Source: Candidatus Omnitrophota bacterium | GTDB lineage: Bacteria; Omnitrophota; Gorgyraeia; Zapsychrales; Zapsychraceae | Length of the DNA stretch: 44,729 nt | Direction of reading: 5' to 3' | NCBI GenBank assembly: GCA_016931055.1 | Contig: JAFGFL010000082.1 | Coordinates: 1-44,729, forward strand | Shown here: positions 9,930 through 19,358 of the stretch, in pieces | Position numbering within the stretch: the first letter of the stretch is position 1 | Layout: every line of letters begins with the position of its first letter | Made by a program: the position numbers and the translations under genes | The notes under the pieces: generated by a model | What the model was told of the DNA's origin: nothing | Database searches by the model: none | The model's input: the letters and a program-made list of their open reading frames with translations, nothing else

Positions 9930-11015
9930 GTGCATTCTCATATCCATCCGCCCAAAAAAATCCTCATCATCAACACATTTGGTGTCGGGGACGTCCTTTT
10001 CACGACGCCCCTGATGAGAAACCTCAAAACGAGCTTTCCGGGGATCTTTATCGGATATATCTGCAACCGCAGGACAGCCGCTTTATTGGAGCGCAACGCG
10101 AACGTCGACCGGATTTTTATTTATGAACGTGATGAATTCCATTCGGTCTATCAGCGGTCAAAGTTGGCTTTGGCCGCGAAATTCCGCCGGTTCCTGAACG
10201 AGGTGCGGGACGAACGCTTTGATCTTGTGCTGGATGTGTCCTTGAGCCGGGGAACGGCCTTCTTGACATGGTTGATCGGCATCAAACTTCGTATCGGATT
10301 CAGTTACAAAAACAGGGGCATTTTTCTTAACAGAAAGATCCCTTTGAGCGGCTATGAAGGAAAGCATGTTGTTGATTACTATTTAAGTCTTTTACAGGAA
10401 ATAGGGGGCGTTGTCCGGTCAAGGGAGCTTGAGTTGACGCTGAATGCTGACGATGCCCGCTGGGCAGAGGATTTTATCGCCTCCAACCGCGTGATACTGA
10501 AAGGGCGTCCTGTTATCGGTATCGTTCCCGGAGGAGGGGCCAGCTGGGGGAGGGAATCGGCTTTTAAGAGGTGGCCGGCTGAAAAATTCGCGAAATTAGC
10601 TGACAAATTAATTGAAAAATTTTCCGCAGCCACTATACTGATGGGAGACAAGAACGAAACGGACCTCTGCAGCGAGGTTGCCGGGAGAATGTCGCACCAG
10701 CCGGTGATGGCTTGCGGGAAGACGACCATAACCCAATTTGCCGCTTTGGCCAAAAAATGTTCATTAATGGTCGTTAATGACGGGGGGCCGTTGCATATAG
10801 CCGTAGCCTCCGGGGTCAGAACGGTTTCTATATTCGGCCCGGTCAGCGAAGAAGTTTACGGGCCATATCCTATTGGGAATAATATAGTTGTAAATAAAGC
10901 AATCGCCTGCCGGCCGTGTTACCGGAATTTTCGGAGGGCGAGGTGCGAACATATCAGCTGTTTAAACCAATTAACTGTTGAAGAAGTGTCAGAAAGGATT
11001 AAAGAAGCCTTATGA
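9930..11015 (+). CDS. Glycosyltransferase family 9 (heptosyltransferase-like), GTG start
   Basis: KKILIINTFGVGDVLFTTPLMRNLK, VVNDGGPLHIAVASGVRTVSIFGP. Confidence 0.88.
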   Translation: MHSHIHPPKKILIINTFGVGDVLFTTPLMRNLKTSFPGIFIGYICNRRTAALLERNANVDRIFIYERDEFHSVYQRSKLALAAKFRRFLNEVRDERFDLVLDVSLSRGTAFLTWLIGIKLRIGFSYKNRGIFLNRKIPLSGYEGKHVVDYYLSLLQEIGGVVRSRELELTLNADDARWAEDFIASNRVILKGRPVIGIVPGGGASWGRESAFKRWPAEKFAKLADKLIEKFSAATILMGDKNETDLCSEVAGRMSHQPVMACGKTTITQFAALAKKCSLMVVNDGGPLHIAVASGVRTVSIFGPVSEEVYGPYPIGNNIVVNKAIACRPCYRNFRRARCEHISCLNQLTVEEVSERIKEAL

Positions 11016-12133
11016 ACGTTCCATTTATCGATTTTAGCCAGCAATATGAAATGATTAAGGACCGGATTGACCGGGAATTAAGAACCGTTTTTGAAAAAGG
11101 GGATTTCATTCTTGGGAAAGCGGAAAAAGAGTTTGAAGCGCAGTTTGCGGACTATTGCGATACAAAATACGCCATTGGGGTCAATTCCGGAACGGATGCC
11201 CTTTATTTGGCGCTCGGGGCCTTGGATATCACGGTTGGCGATGAAGTGATTCTCCCGACATTCACCTTTATCGCGACAGCTCTATGCGTTTCCTATACGG
11301 GAGCAAAACCGGTTTTTATTGATATTGAAGATGAGACCTACAATATTGATCCCGAAAAACTTGAAAAGGTCATTACGAAGAGAACCAAAGCGATCATCCC
11401 GGTCCATTTATACGGCCAGCCGGCAAACATGAATGAGATCACATCGATTGCCAAAAAACACAATATCGCCATAGTCGAAGATGCCTGCCAGGCTCACGGG
11501 GCCACATACAAAGGGAAGAAAGCAGGGTCATTGGGGGACGTCGGGTGCTTCAGCTTTTACCCGACAAAAAGTTTAGGCGCTTTTGGCGATGGGGGCATTG
11601 TCGTGACCAATAGCAATGAGATCGACCAAACAGTCCGGATGCTGCGGGATTACGGCCGGAAAGACCGTTATGAGCATAAGATCAAAGGATATAATTCGCG
11701 TCTGGACACGGTGCAGGCGGTTGTTTTGTCGGCTAAACTGGACTATCTCGATGAATGGAACCAAATGCGCAATGATCACGCGGCCTATTATTGTGACCTG
11801 TTGAAGGAAATTGACAGTGTGACCGCCCCCGTCATAAAGGAAGACAGGACGCATGTTTTTCAGACCTTTGCCGTACGTGTTTTAAACAGGAATTGGGTGA
11901 TTGAGGGATTGAAAAAAAGGGGGGTCAGTGCTCTTATTCATTACCCGATCCCCATTCACCTGCAGGAAGCTTATGCCGATCTTGGCTATCAAAAGGGAGA
12001 TTTCCCTGTTTCTGAGAAAGCCGCTGACGAGATTTTGTCGCTGCCGATGTTCCCGCACATGAAAAAGGGCCAGATCGAATACGTTTGCGCATCTCTGAAG
12101 GAATTGTGCTCGGAGAGTCAAAAGGTGGCATAA
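11012..12133 (+). CDS. DegT/DnrJ/EryC1-family sugar aminotransferase
   Basis: NSGTDALYLAL, EDACQAHGATYKG, FSFYPTKSLGAFGDGG with intact PLP lysine. Confidence 0.92.
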   Translation: MNVPFIDFSQQYEMIKDRIDRELRTVFEKGDFILGKAEKEFEAQFADYCDTKYAIGVNSGTDALYLALGALDITVGDEVILPTFTFIATALCVSYTGAKPVFIDIEDETYNIDPEKLEKVITKRTKAIIPVHLYGQPANMNEITSIAKKHNIAIVEDACQAHGATYKGKKAGSLGDVGCFSFYPTKSLGAFGDGGIVVTNSNEIDQTVRMLRDYGRKDRYEHKIKGYNSRLDTVQAVVLSAKLDYLDEWNQMRNDHAAYYCDLLKEIDSVTAPVIKEDRTHVFQTFAVRVLNRNWVIEGLKKRGVSALIHYPIPIHLQEAYADLGYQKGDFPVSEKAADEILSLPMFPHMKKGQIEYVCASLKELCSESQKVA

Positions 12134-13714
12134 ATGGAAAGAATCCCGCTGTCGTTAGTGGTCATTACGAAAAACGAGCAAGACAATATCGAAAAATGCT
12201 TGGAAAGCGCGTATGGCTGGGCCGATGAGATTGTTGTTGTCGATGACCATAGTTCGGACCGGACGGTCGAACTGGCCGAAAAATATGCGGATAAGATATT
12301 GCATCGGCGGATGGATAACGAAGGGCGGCACCGCAATTGGGCGTATGATCAGGCCAAACATGATTGGGTTTTTAGCCTTGACGCGGATGAACGCGTGACT
12401 CCGGAGCTCAAAGAGGAAATTACTCGCACACTCGCCGGGACCGCATGCAACGCCTTTACCATTCCCCGGCGCAATATTATCGGCCAAACGTGGCTGAAAC
12501 ACGGCGGGCAGTATCCTTCTGCACAGTTGAGGCTGTTTTCCAGATCGCGCAGTAAATTCCATTATGAGGAGGCGGAAGTCCATCCGCTGGCGTTTTTTGA
12601 AAAGCCGGAAGGCCGGTTAAAATCCGACATCCTTCATTATAGTTACCGTGACTTTGAGCATTTTCTGGCAAAAATCAACGGACAAACCACTCTGGAGGCG
12701 CAGAAGTGGGTCCGGGACGGTCGAAAGATGTCTTTGGGAAAGGCGCTGTGGCGGTTTTTGGACCGTTTCATGCGCGCGTTCTTTCGCAAGAAGGGACACA
12801 AGGATGGATTTTATGGATTCATGTCCGCTTTCTTTTCTGCGCTGTACCAAATCGTCAGCTATGCCAAATATTGGGAGCGAAAGACCGGGAATATTGTCAC
12901 GGATTCCGGCTGGCAGCCGGATAGCGGAAGTGGGCCGGAAGCCGATGATCGGCCGCGCGCCCCGGTGACGGTAGTGATTCTAGCTAAAAACGAGCAGGCC
13001 AATATTGAAGCCTGTTTGAAAAGCGTCTGTGGGTGGGCCGATGAGATTATTGTGATAGATGATGAGAGCGCCGATAATACTGCCAAGTTGGCGTCCCGGT
13101 ATGCGGATCGCGTGATTGTGAAGAAAATGGAGAATGAGGGCCGGCACCGCAATTGGGCGTATGCGCAGGCCAGGAATGAATGGGTGTTCAGCCTGGATGC
13201 GGATGAAGTGCTTACGCACGGCCTGAGACAGGAAGTGCGGGAAGCTATCGCCAAGGAAGATAACGAGTCGCTGTCCGTTCCGATGAAGACGTTCATAGGG
13301 CGGCACTGGGTGCGTTACGGCGGATGGTATCCTGCCAACAAGATGCGGATTTTTATGAAGTCCAAACAATGGTATGAAGAGGTGGAGGTCCATCCGCGGG
13401 TCGCGAATTGCGTGACATGCGGAGTTTTAACCAAGGATTTGATTCACAAGGGATATCCCGATTTCGAGCATTTTTTGGCAAGCCTTAACCGACAAACAAC
13501 GCTTGAAGCGAGAAAATGGATACAAACCGGAAGACATATGTCTTTTGGGAAAGCGGCCTGGCGGACGATTGACCGGTTCCCAAGGATATTTTTCGGTAAA
13601 CGCGGGTACAAGGATGGTTTTATCGGGTTCATGGTCGCTTTTTTTGCGTCGTTGTACCAAATCGTGAGTTACGCCAAATACTGGCAGATGAAAAAAGAGA
13701 GCGTCAAGCCATGA
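12134..13714 (+). CDS. Tandem-duplicated WaaE/KdtX-like GT2 glycosyltransferase (two catalytic domains)
   Basis: Two homologous halves, each with [LI]xKNEQxNIExCL, GWADEI[VI]V[VI]DD, NEGRHRNWAY, WVFSLDADE, and a shared C-terminal YQIVSYAKYW. Confidence 0.9.
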   Translation: MERIPLSLVVITKNEQDNIEKCLESAYGWADEIVVVDDHSSDRTVELAEKYADKILHRRMDNEGRHRNWAYDQAKHDWVFSLDADERVTPELKEEITRTLAGTACNAFTIPRRNIIGQTWLKHGGQYPSAQLRLFSRSRSKFHYEEAEVHPLAFFEKPEGRLKSDILHYSYRDFEHFLAKINGQTTLEAQKWVRDGRKMSLGKALWRFLDRFMRAFFRKKGHKDGFYGFMSAFFSALYQIVSYAKYWERKTGNIVTDSGWQPDSGSGPEADDRPRAPVTVVILAKNEQANIEACLKSVCGWADEIIVIDDESADNTAKLASRYADRVIVKKMENEGRHRNWAYAQARNEWVFSLDADEVLTHGLRQEVREAIAKEDNESLSVPMKTFIGRHWVRYGGWYPANKMRIFMKSKQWYEEVEVHPRVANCVTCGVLTKDLIHKGYPDFEHFLASLNRQTTLEARKWIQTGRHMSFGKAAWRTIDRFPRIFFGKRGYKDGFIGFMVAFFASLYQIVSYAKYWQMKKESVKP

Positions 13715-14352
13715 AAGTCGTCTTCTTAGATCGAGATGGCGTTGTTAACGAGTTTCCCGGGAACGGGAAATACGTGACGAAACTGAAGGAATTCCATTTC
13801 ATTCCCGGGGCCCTGGATGCTTTGCGCATTTTAACTCAGGAGGGATATTCAATCTATATTGTTTCGAATCAAGCCGGCATTGCAAAAGGTATTTATTCGA
13901 AACAAAAGCTTGAGCATATTACCCGCAATATGCTCAGGGATGTCCGGTCTACCGGGGGCAGGATCAAGAAGGTTTTTTACTGCACGCATTTTTCCCATGC
14001 CGGTTGTGAATGCCGCAAGCCGGAGATCGGCGCCATCCGCCTGGCCTTAGAGTTAGACAATAAAACGATCCATTCCGCACAGAAGGCTTTTTTTGTCGGA
14101 GATACGGAATTGGATATTCTGACCGGGCATAACGCCGGCTGCACGACGATCTTTGTCCTCTCCGGCCGTGAAGACCGCCGCCATATGCGGGGATGGGCCA
14201 TTAAGCCGGATTATGTCGCCAGGGATCTGCTGGAAGCCACGGATATCATCAATGAACGGAATCTTCTCAGGTCGCGCAGGAGAAAGAGAAGGGCGCTGAC
14301 CGTTAAGTCCATCCGCAGGCGTTTAGTTAAAAAACCTCTTAAAGGGAATTAG
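13711..14352 (+). CDS. gmhB: HAD-IIIA phosphatase, D-glycero-D-manno-heptose 1,7-bisphosphate phosphatase-like
   Basis: VFLDRDGVVNE, SNQAGIAKG, CECRKPEIGAI, FVGDTELDI motifs. Confidence 0.85.
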   Translation: MKVVFLDRDGVVNEFPGNGKYVTKLKEFHFIPGALDALRILTQEGYSIYIVSNQAGIAKGIYSKQKLEHITRNMLRDVRSTGGRIKKVFYCTHFSHAGCECRKPEIGAIRLALELDNKTIHSAQKAFFVGDTELDILTGHNAGCTTIFVLSGREDRRHMRGWAIKPDYVARDLLEATDIINERNLLRSRRRKRRALTVKSIRRRLVKKPLKGN

Positions 14353-14360
14353 ATTGTCTG

Positions 14361-15446
14361 ATGAGAATACTGTGCATCCATGCCTCTGCCGGAGCCGGTC
14401 ACATGAAAGCGGCCGAAGCTATTTATAACGGCTTGAAGAAATCAACAAATCATGCTGTTTACCTCGTTGATGCTCTGGATTACTCAAGTTTCTTTTTCCG
14501 CAGGTTTTATAAAGAGACCTACTTTTTTCTGATTTCGAAGGTCCCAGCGGTATGGGGATTCTGTTTTGGGCTTCTGGATATCCCCAGGCTGCAACCTTTG
14601 ATAAGAACCTTAAGGCGCCTCCAAAACCGGATGAACACAAAGAAGCTTCAACAGTTTTTTAAAGAGGAACAGTTTGATTATATTATCATGACGCATTTTA
14701 TGCCGACGGAAATAGCGGCGTCGTTAAAACGGGCGGGGCTCATTTCTTCCAAATTGATAACGGTGATCACGGACTTTGATGTTCACAGGATCTGGCTTGC
14801 TGACGGCATCGACACGTATACCGTGGCCAGCGATTGGACAAAAAACAAATTGGAGGATATGGGTATTCCCCATGAGCGGGTTTTTGTGACGGGCATTCCA
14901 ACCGATGAGAAATTTGCTTCGCCTGTCGCCATGGATGTCTTAAAGAAGAAATTAGGCCTTCAGGAACAGATGTTTACCGTCCTTATTGCCACCGGCTCCT
15001 TTGGGATCGGCCCTATTGAGGCCATTATCGAGACGCTGAAAGGCTTTCAGGTCATCGTCGTCTGTGGGAATAATCAGGGCCTTTATGAGAGGTTGACCGC
15101 CCAAAAGTCCCCGCTTGTGCACGTGCTCGGCTTGGTGGATAATATGCATGAGCTGATGGCTGTCTCTGATGCGATGGTGACCAAGCCAGGAGGTCTGTCG
15201 ATTTCAGAGGCTTTGGTGAGCCATCTGCCGATGATTTTCTTTAATGCCATTCCTGGACAGGAGACCGGCAACATAAAGGTCTTGGAGACTTACGGGGTCG
15301 GCATGAGCGGGTTGAGCATTGACCAAATCGGCCGGCAATTGAAAAAGATGAGATCATCTAACGAGGCTTATCTTACCGTCCGAAAGAAGATCAGAGCATT
15401 GGCCCGCCCGACAGCTGTTAGCGATATCATTTCTTTGATTAAATAA
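14361..15446 (+). CDS. MGDG synthase / diacylglycerol glucosyltransferase-like GT28 glycosyltransferase
   Basis: IHASAGAGHMKAAEAI N-terminus, TDFDVHRIW, KPGGLSISEAL motif. Confidence 0.85.
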   Translation: MRILCIHASAGAGHMKAAEAIYNGLKKSTNHAVYLVDALDYSSFFFRRFYKETYFFLISKVPAVWGFCFGLLDIPRLQPLIRTLRRLQNRMNTKKLQQFFKEEQFDYIIMTHFMPTEIAASLKRAGLISSKLITVITDFDVHRIWLADGIDTYTVASDWTKNKLEDMGIPHERVFVTGIPTDEKFASPVAMDVLKKKLGLQEQMFTVLIATGSFGIGPIEAIIETLKGFQVIVVCGNNQGLYERLTAQKSPLVHVLGLVDNMHELMAVSDAMVTKPGGLSISEALVSHLPMIFFNAIPGQETGNIKVLETYGVGMSGLSIDQIGRQLKKMRSSNEAYLTVRKKIRALARPTAVSDIISLIK

Positions 15447-15451
15447 AAGTC

Positions 15452-17302
15452 ATGGAACCCAAAATTGCCAAAGTTGTTGTCGGCCTTCCGGTTGACGGCC
15501 CGTTTGATTATCAAATCGGCAAAGACCAAGAGGGCCGCATTGCCATCGGGCAGCGCGTGCGCGTGTCATTTAACCGCCGTGACCGTCTCGGGTTTGTTGT
15601 CGGCTTCGCCCGGCGCAGTCTTTTCGGTCAATTGAATCCCATTCTTTCTATTTTAGATGGGGAGCCTGTGCTGGATGATCCGGCTTTTCAATTGGCCCGG
15701 GCCATCAGCGCTTATTATGGCTGTTCCTTGGGGGAGGCCCTTGAGACCTGCCTGCCGCATGCCTTGCGGCAAGACAAAGTTACCGTGACCCGCACGTTCC
15801 CTCCTAGAGTCGTCAAGAAATCGGATAACAAAGAAAATCAAATGGTATTAGTTCATGACCTGACCCGTTATAAAAGATGGCCGTTCATTATCGAGAATAT
15901 CCAAAGGGTCATCGATCAGAAGAAAAGGGTGATTGTTCTTGTTCCTGAAACGGCATTCATTCAAGAGGCCTTGACGGCATTAAAAAAAGCGTTTGAGTGT
16001 CCTTTTGCGGTCCTGGATAAGAAATTAACGCCGAAACAGGAATTTGAGCAATGGGAAAAAATCAGGAACGGCGAGTTTGCTATTGTCGTCGGAGTGCGAT
16101 CGGCGGTCTTTGCGCCTCTCCCCGATCTGGGATTGATCGTCATTGACGAAGAGGAGAACGAAGCCTATAAACAGGAACAAACGCCCCATTACCGCGCGGG
16201 GCAAATCGCGCAGATGCGCTCAAAGATCGAGGAGTGCCGCGTGCTATTTTCCAGTTCTGTTCCTTCCGCGGAAATATGGGAGAAGGCCGGACGCGATCAA
16301 TGGGAAAAAATCGTGTTGGATGCCGACAAAAACGCCCGAGTGCAGATTGTCGATATGAGCAATTACCGTCTTGATAAAGCGTCCATTCTTTCGTTCCCGC
16401 TGCAAAGTGTGGTACAAAAAACGCTGCAGGAGGGAGGAAAGGTCATCTTATTCATGAACCGGCGGGGATTCAGCACGAGGACCCATTGCCGGCAATGCGG
16501 TTTTACGGTCAAATGCGAACGGTGCAATGTAAATTTGACGTATTTGTATTCAAAGAAAACCATGGTTTGCCGTCTGTGCAATTACAAGTGCGAACTTCCC
16601 AAGATGTGCCCGCAGTGCAGCGGGGCCTATCTCCGATCAACCGGAATCGGTGTCGAAAAACTGGAAAGCGAGGTTTCCAGGCTTTACCCGGAGGCGAAAG
16701 TCCGTCGTTATGACAGCGGGAGTGAAATTTTTGAGAAGGATGCCGATATCATCATTGCCACGGGCGCCGTATTCCGCCAGCACGAGCCATGGGCCGCTTC
16801 TTTGGCCGCCCTGTTGAATTTTGATGATCAAATATACCATCATGATTTCCGGTCGGGACAAAAGACGTTTTCTCTCCTGGTCCATTTGAAGCAGTTAGCG
16901 GGCGAAACATTATTGGTCCAGACGCGGATGGCGGATAATTATTGCCTCAAGGCGGTCAAGACCATGGATTTCGACAGGTTTTACCGTGAAGAATTACGGC
17001 TGCGCAGGGAACTGCAGTTGCCTCCTTACCGGAACTTGGTGGCCGTGGGGCTGCGGGGGAAAAAAGAACAAGTTGTTTTTGAAGAAGGCAACGAGCTTTT
17101 TGAGCTTTTAAAAAAACAAAATCTGAAGGGCGTCGATATTTCCGATCCCCATCCCGATGTCAACGCGAAATTACGGGATCAATACCGTTACACGATTCTA
17201 TTGAAAGGCAAGTCGGTTAAGGGTATACTGGCCCTGATTAAATCGGCGCTCAAAGGGTTCAAAAAGAGAAATGTTATCATTGTCATTAACGTGGATCCCT
17301 GA
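15452..17302 (+). CDS. priA: PriA-like primosomal protein N' with degenerate helicase motifs
   Basis: PriA-specific Zn-binding region (CRQCGFTVKCERCNVNL...CRLCNYKCELPKMCPQCSG), 3'BD-like N-terminus, VIDEEENEAYKQEQTPHYRAGQIA, C-terminal domain; Walker A and motif VI not conserved. Confidence 0.85.
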   Translation: MEPKIAKVVVGLPVDGPFDYQIGKDQEGRIAIGQRVRVSFNRRDRLGFVVGFARRSLFGQLNPILSILDGEPVLDDPAFQLARAISAYYGCSLGEALETCLPHALRQDKVTVTRTFPPRVVKKSDNKENQMVLVHDLTRYKRWPFIIENIQRVIDQKKRVIVLVPETAFIQEALTALKKAFECPFAVLDKKLTPKQEFEQWEKIRNGEFAIVVGVRSAVFAPLPDLGLIVIDEEENEAYKQEQTPHYRAGQIAQMRSKIEECRVLFSSSVPSAEIWEKAGRDQWEKIVLDADKNARVQIVDMSNYRLDKASILSFPLQSVVQKTLQEGGKVILFMNRRGFSTRTHCRQCGFTVKCERCNVNLTYLYSKKTMVCRLCNYKCELPKMCPQCSGAYLRSTGIGVEKLESEVSRLYPEAKVRRYDSGSEIFEKDADIIIATGAVFRQHEPWAASLAALLNFDDQIYHHDFRSGQKTFSLLVHLKQLAGETLLVQTRMADNYCLKAVKTMDFDRFYREELRLRRELQLPPYRNLVAVGLRGKKEQVVFEEGNELFELLKKQNLKGVDISDPHPDVNAKLRDQYRYTILLKGKSVKGILALIKSALKGFKKRNVIIVINVDP

Positions 17303-18228
17303 TGAACATCATTTTTTTCGGAAGCGATGATTTCGCGGAAGCACATTTACAAGCACTGATTGGCTCACATCACAACGTGCCGGCTTGTGTGACACAGCCT
17401 GACCGTCCAAAGGGACGGGGAATGAAGGTGGCCGATTCGCCCATCAAAGAATGCGCCCTTAAGCATAAGATTCCTGTTTTGCAGCCCGCCTCATTAAATG
17501 ACCCTGCCTTTATAAAAAGTCTCAAAGATCTGAAAAGCGATATCTTTGTCGTGGTTGCCTACGGCAAGTTTCTCCCTCCGGCAGTTTTAAATATACCGCC
17601 TTGTGGCGCGCTCAATGTCCACGCGTCGCTTTTACCCAAATATCGGGGAGCGGCGCCCATCAATTGGGCGATTATTAATGGTGAAAGGGGCACAGGTCTC
17701 TCGATCATAAAGATCAATGAAGAAATAGACGCGGGCGATATTCTTGCTCAGATGAACATGAAAATAGAAAAAGACGAAACGGCAGTGACGTTGCGCGCGA
17801 AGATGATAAAGGAAGGCCCGCCTTTTCTTTTGCGTACCCTGAGCCATCTGTCTTCTTGTCATCCGCGGGCGCAAGACCGCAAGGGTGTGACGTTTGCCCC
17901 GAAACTCACCAAAGAAGCAGGACATATTCCATGGGGGAAACAGGCCCGCGAGATAAGCAATCTCATCCGGGGTTTGCTGCCATGGCCCGGCGCTTACACC
18001 TTTTACAGGGGAAGATTGTTAAAAATATTGAAAGCGCGGGTCCTTGATGGGGACCCGGCCAAAGCCGAGCCGGGAACTGTTTGTGAAATTGGCAAAAAAG
18101 GGATTGTTGTTTCAGCAGGAGATGGTAGAGTATTAGTTCAGAAAGTCCATCTTCAGGATGCAAAACCGATGGATGCGTATCAGTTTGTCATCGGGCACAA
18201 GATTGAGGTTGGGTGTCAGTTTGAGTGA
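17302..18228 (+). CDS. fmt: Methionyl-tRNA formyltransferase
   Basis: MNIIFFGSDDFAEAHL, HASLLPKYRGAAPINWAIINGE, DAGDI; downstream of priA as in many genomes. Confidence 0.93.
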   Translation: MNIIFFGSDDFAEAHLQALIGSHHNVPACVTQPDRPKGRGMKVADSPIKECALKHKIPVLQPASLNDPAFIKSLKDLKSDIFVVVAYGKFLPPAVLNIPPCGALNVHASLLPKYRGAAPINWAIINGERGTGLSIIKINEEIDAGDILAQMNMKIEKDETAVTLRAKMIKEGPPFLLRTLSHLSSCHPRAQDRKGVTFAPKLTKEAGHIPWGKQAREISNLIRGLLPWPGAYTFYRGRLLKILKARVLDGDPAKAEPGTVCEIGKKGIVVSAGDGRVLVQKVHLQDAKPMDAYQFVIGHKIEVGCQFE

Positions 18229-18251
18229 GAAGAGGGAAGAAAGGGACAAGT

Positions 18252-19253
18252 ATGCCGCAGCTGCGTAAAGATCCCGTTGTCGGACGATGGGTCATTATCG
18301 CCAGGTCAAGGGCGAGAAGGCCCGGCAACTTTGTGGATCGGGGTTACAATGAATTTGACAGGGCGGACCGGGAATGCCCCTTCTGCAATGTCCAGCAGGA
18401 GGAGAGCGATGCGGTCCTGTCCTCGGGACATGTCCAGATCGTTTCTTCGGAAATATATAAAGCAAACGGGTATGAACAGCTCCATCGGACGAAAAAAGGC
18501 CTTTATGATGTGATCGATGGATTAGGGGCTCATGAAATTGTCATTGAGACGCCGGAACATCTGACGAATATGGCGGATCTGGATATTGACCAGATCCAGA
18601 CGGTCTTTGAGGCTTATTCGTCCAGGATGCAGGAATTGGAGAAGAACCCGAATTTTCGCTATGCCCTGGCCTATAAGAATTACGGCCCGACCGCGGGAGG
18701 GTCTAGAGGCGAACATACCTGTTCCCATATTGTGGCCACTCCCGTGAGGCCATTACGGGTCAAGGAAAAACTGGTCGGGGCAAAAAAGTATTTCGATGCC
18801 CATCGCCGTTGCATCTATTGCGACCTGATCGCCCAGGAACTTCAATTCCGCGAAAGGATCGTTTGTGAAACGCAGCATTTTCTCGCGCTGACCCCCTTTG
18901 CGGCCCGGTTTCTCTTTGAGATATGGATTTTCCCGAAAGCCCATCATTGCGACTTCCCAAAAGGCGTCGTCGGCAAAGAGAATGACCTGGCGTTGATGAT
19001 GAAAATCCTCTTATTGAAAATTCATGAGGGGTTGGATGATCCGGCTTATAATTTTGTCGTGCAGACGGCACCGTTTGCCCGCGGCAGCCTGGGGGACCGT
19101 GTCTGGGAAACTATTGAAGAAGATTATCATTGGCATATTGAGCTCATGCCGCGTTTGACCCGGGAGGCGGGGTTCGAAAAAGGGACCGGTTTTTATATTT
19201 GCCCCATCCCGCCTGAGGATATGGCGGAGTACCTGCGGGGAATTAATACATAG
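18252..19253 (+). CDS. Galactose-1-phosphate uridylyltransferase paralogue with altered active-site motif
   Basis: LRKDPVVGRWVIIARSRARRP, CPFC, HEIVIETPEH, HWHIELMPRLTREAGFEKGTGFYI; catalytic motif reads HTCSH. Confidence 0.85.
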   Translation: MPQLRKDPVVGRWVIIARSRARRPGNFVDRGYNEFDRADRECPFCNVQQEESDAVLSSGHVQIVSSEIYKANGYEQLHRTKKGLYDVIDGLGAHEIVIETPEHLTNMADLDIDQIQTVFEAYSSRMQELEKNPNFRYALAYKNYGPTAGGSRGEHTCSHIVATPVRPLRVKEKLVGAKKYFDAHRRCIYCDLIAQELQFRERIVCETQHFLALTPFAARFLFEIWIFPKAHHCDFPKGVVGKENDLALMMKILLLKIHEGLDDPAYNFVVQTAPFARGSLGDRVWETIEEDYHWHIELMPRLTREAGFEKGTGFYICPIPPEDMAEYLRGINT

Positions 19254-19358
19254 TAACAGAAAGTATTGATGTGTCTGAACTCCAGTCGCCCAGAGCCTTG
19301 TTGGCGGGATGATGGTGACCGGAAAAAGGGGGCCTTAGGATGAATGAGAGGATGAATC

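Noticed and set aside
12648-12968. Overlapping + strand ORFs inside the duplicated GT2 gene
   Set aside because: Alternative frame of a clearly homologous two-domain protein; no domain similarity seen.
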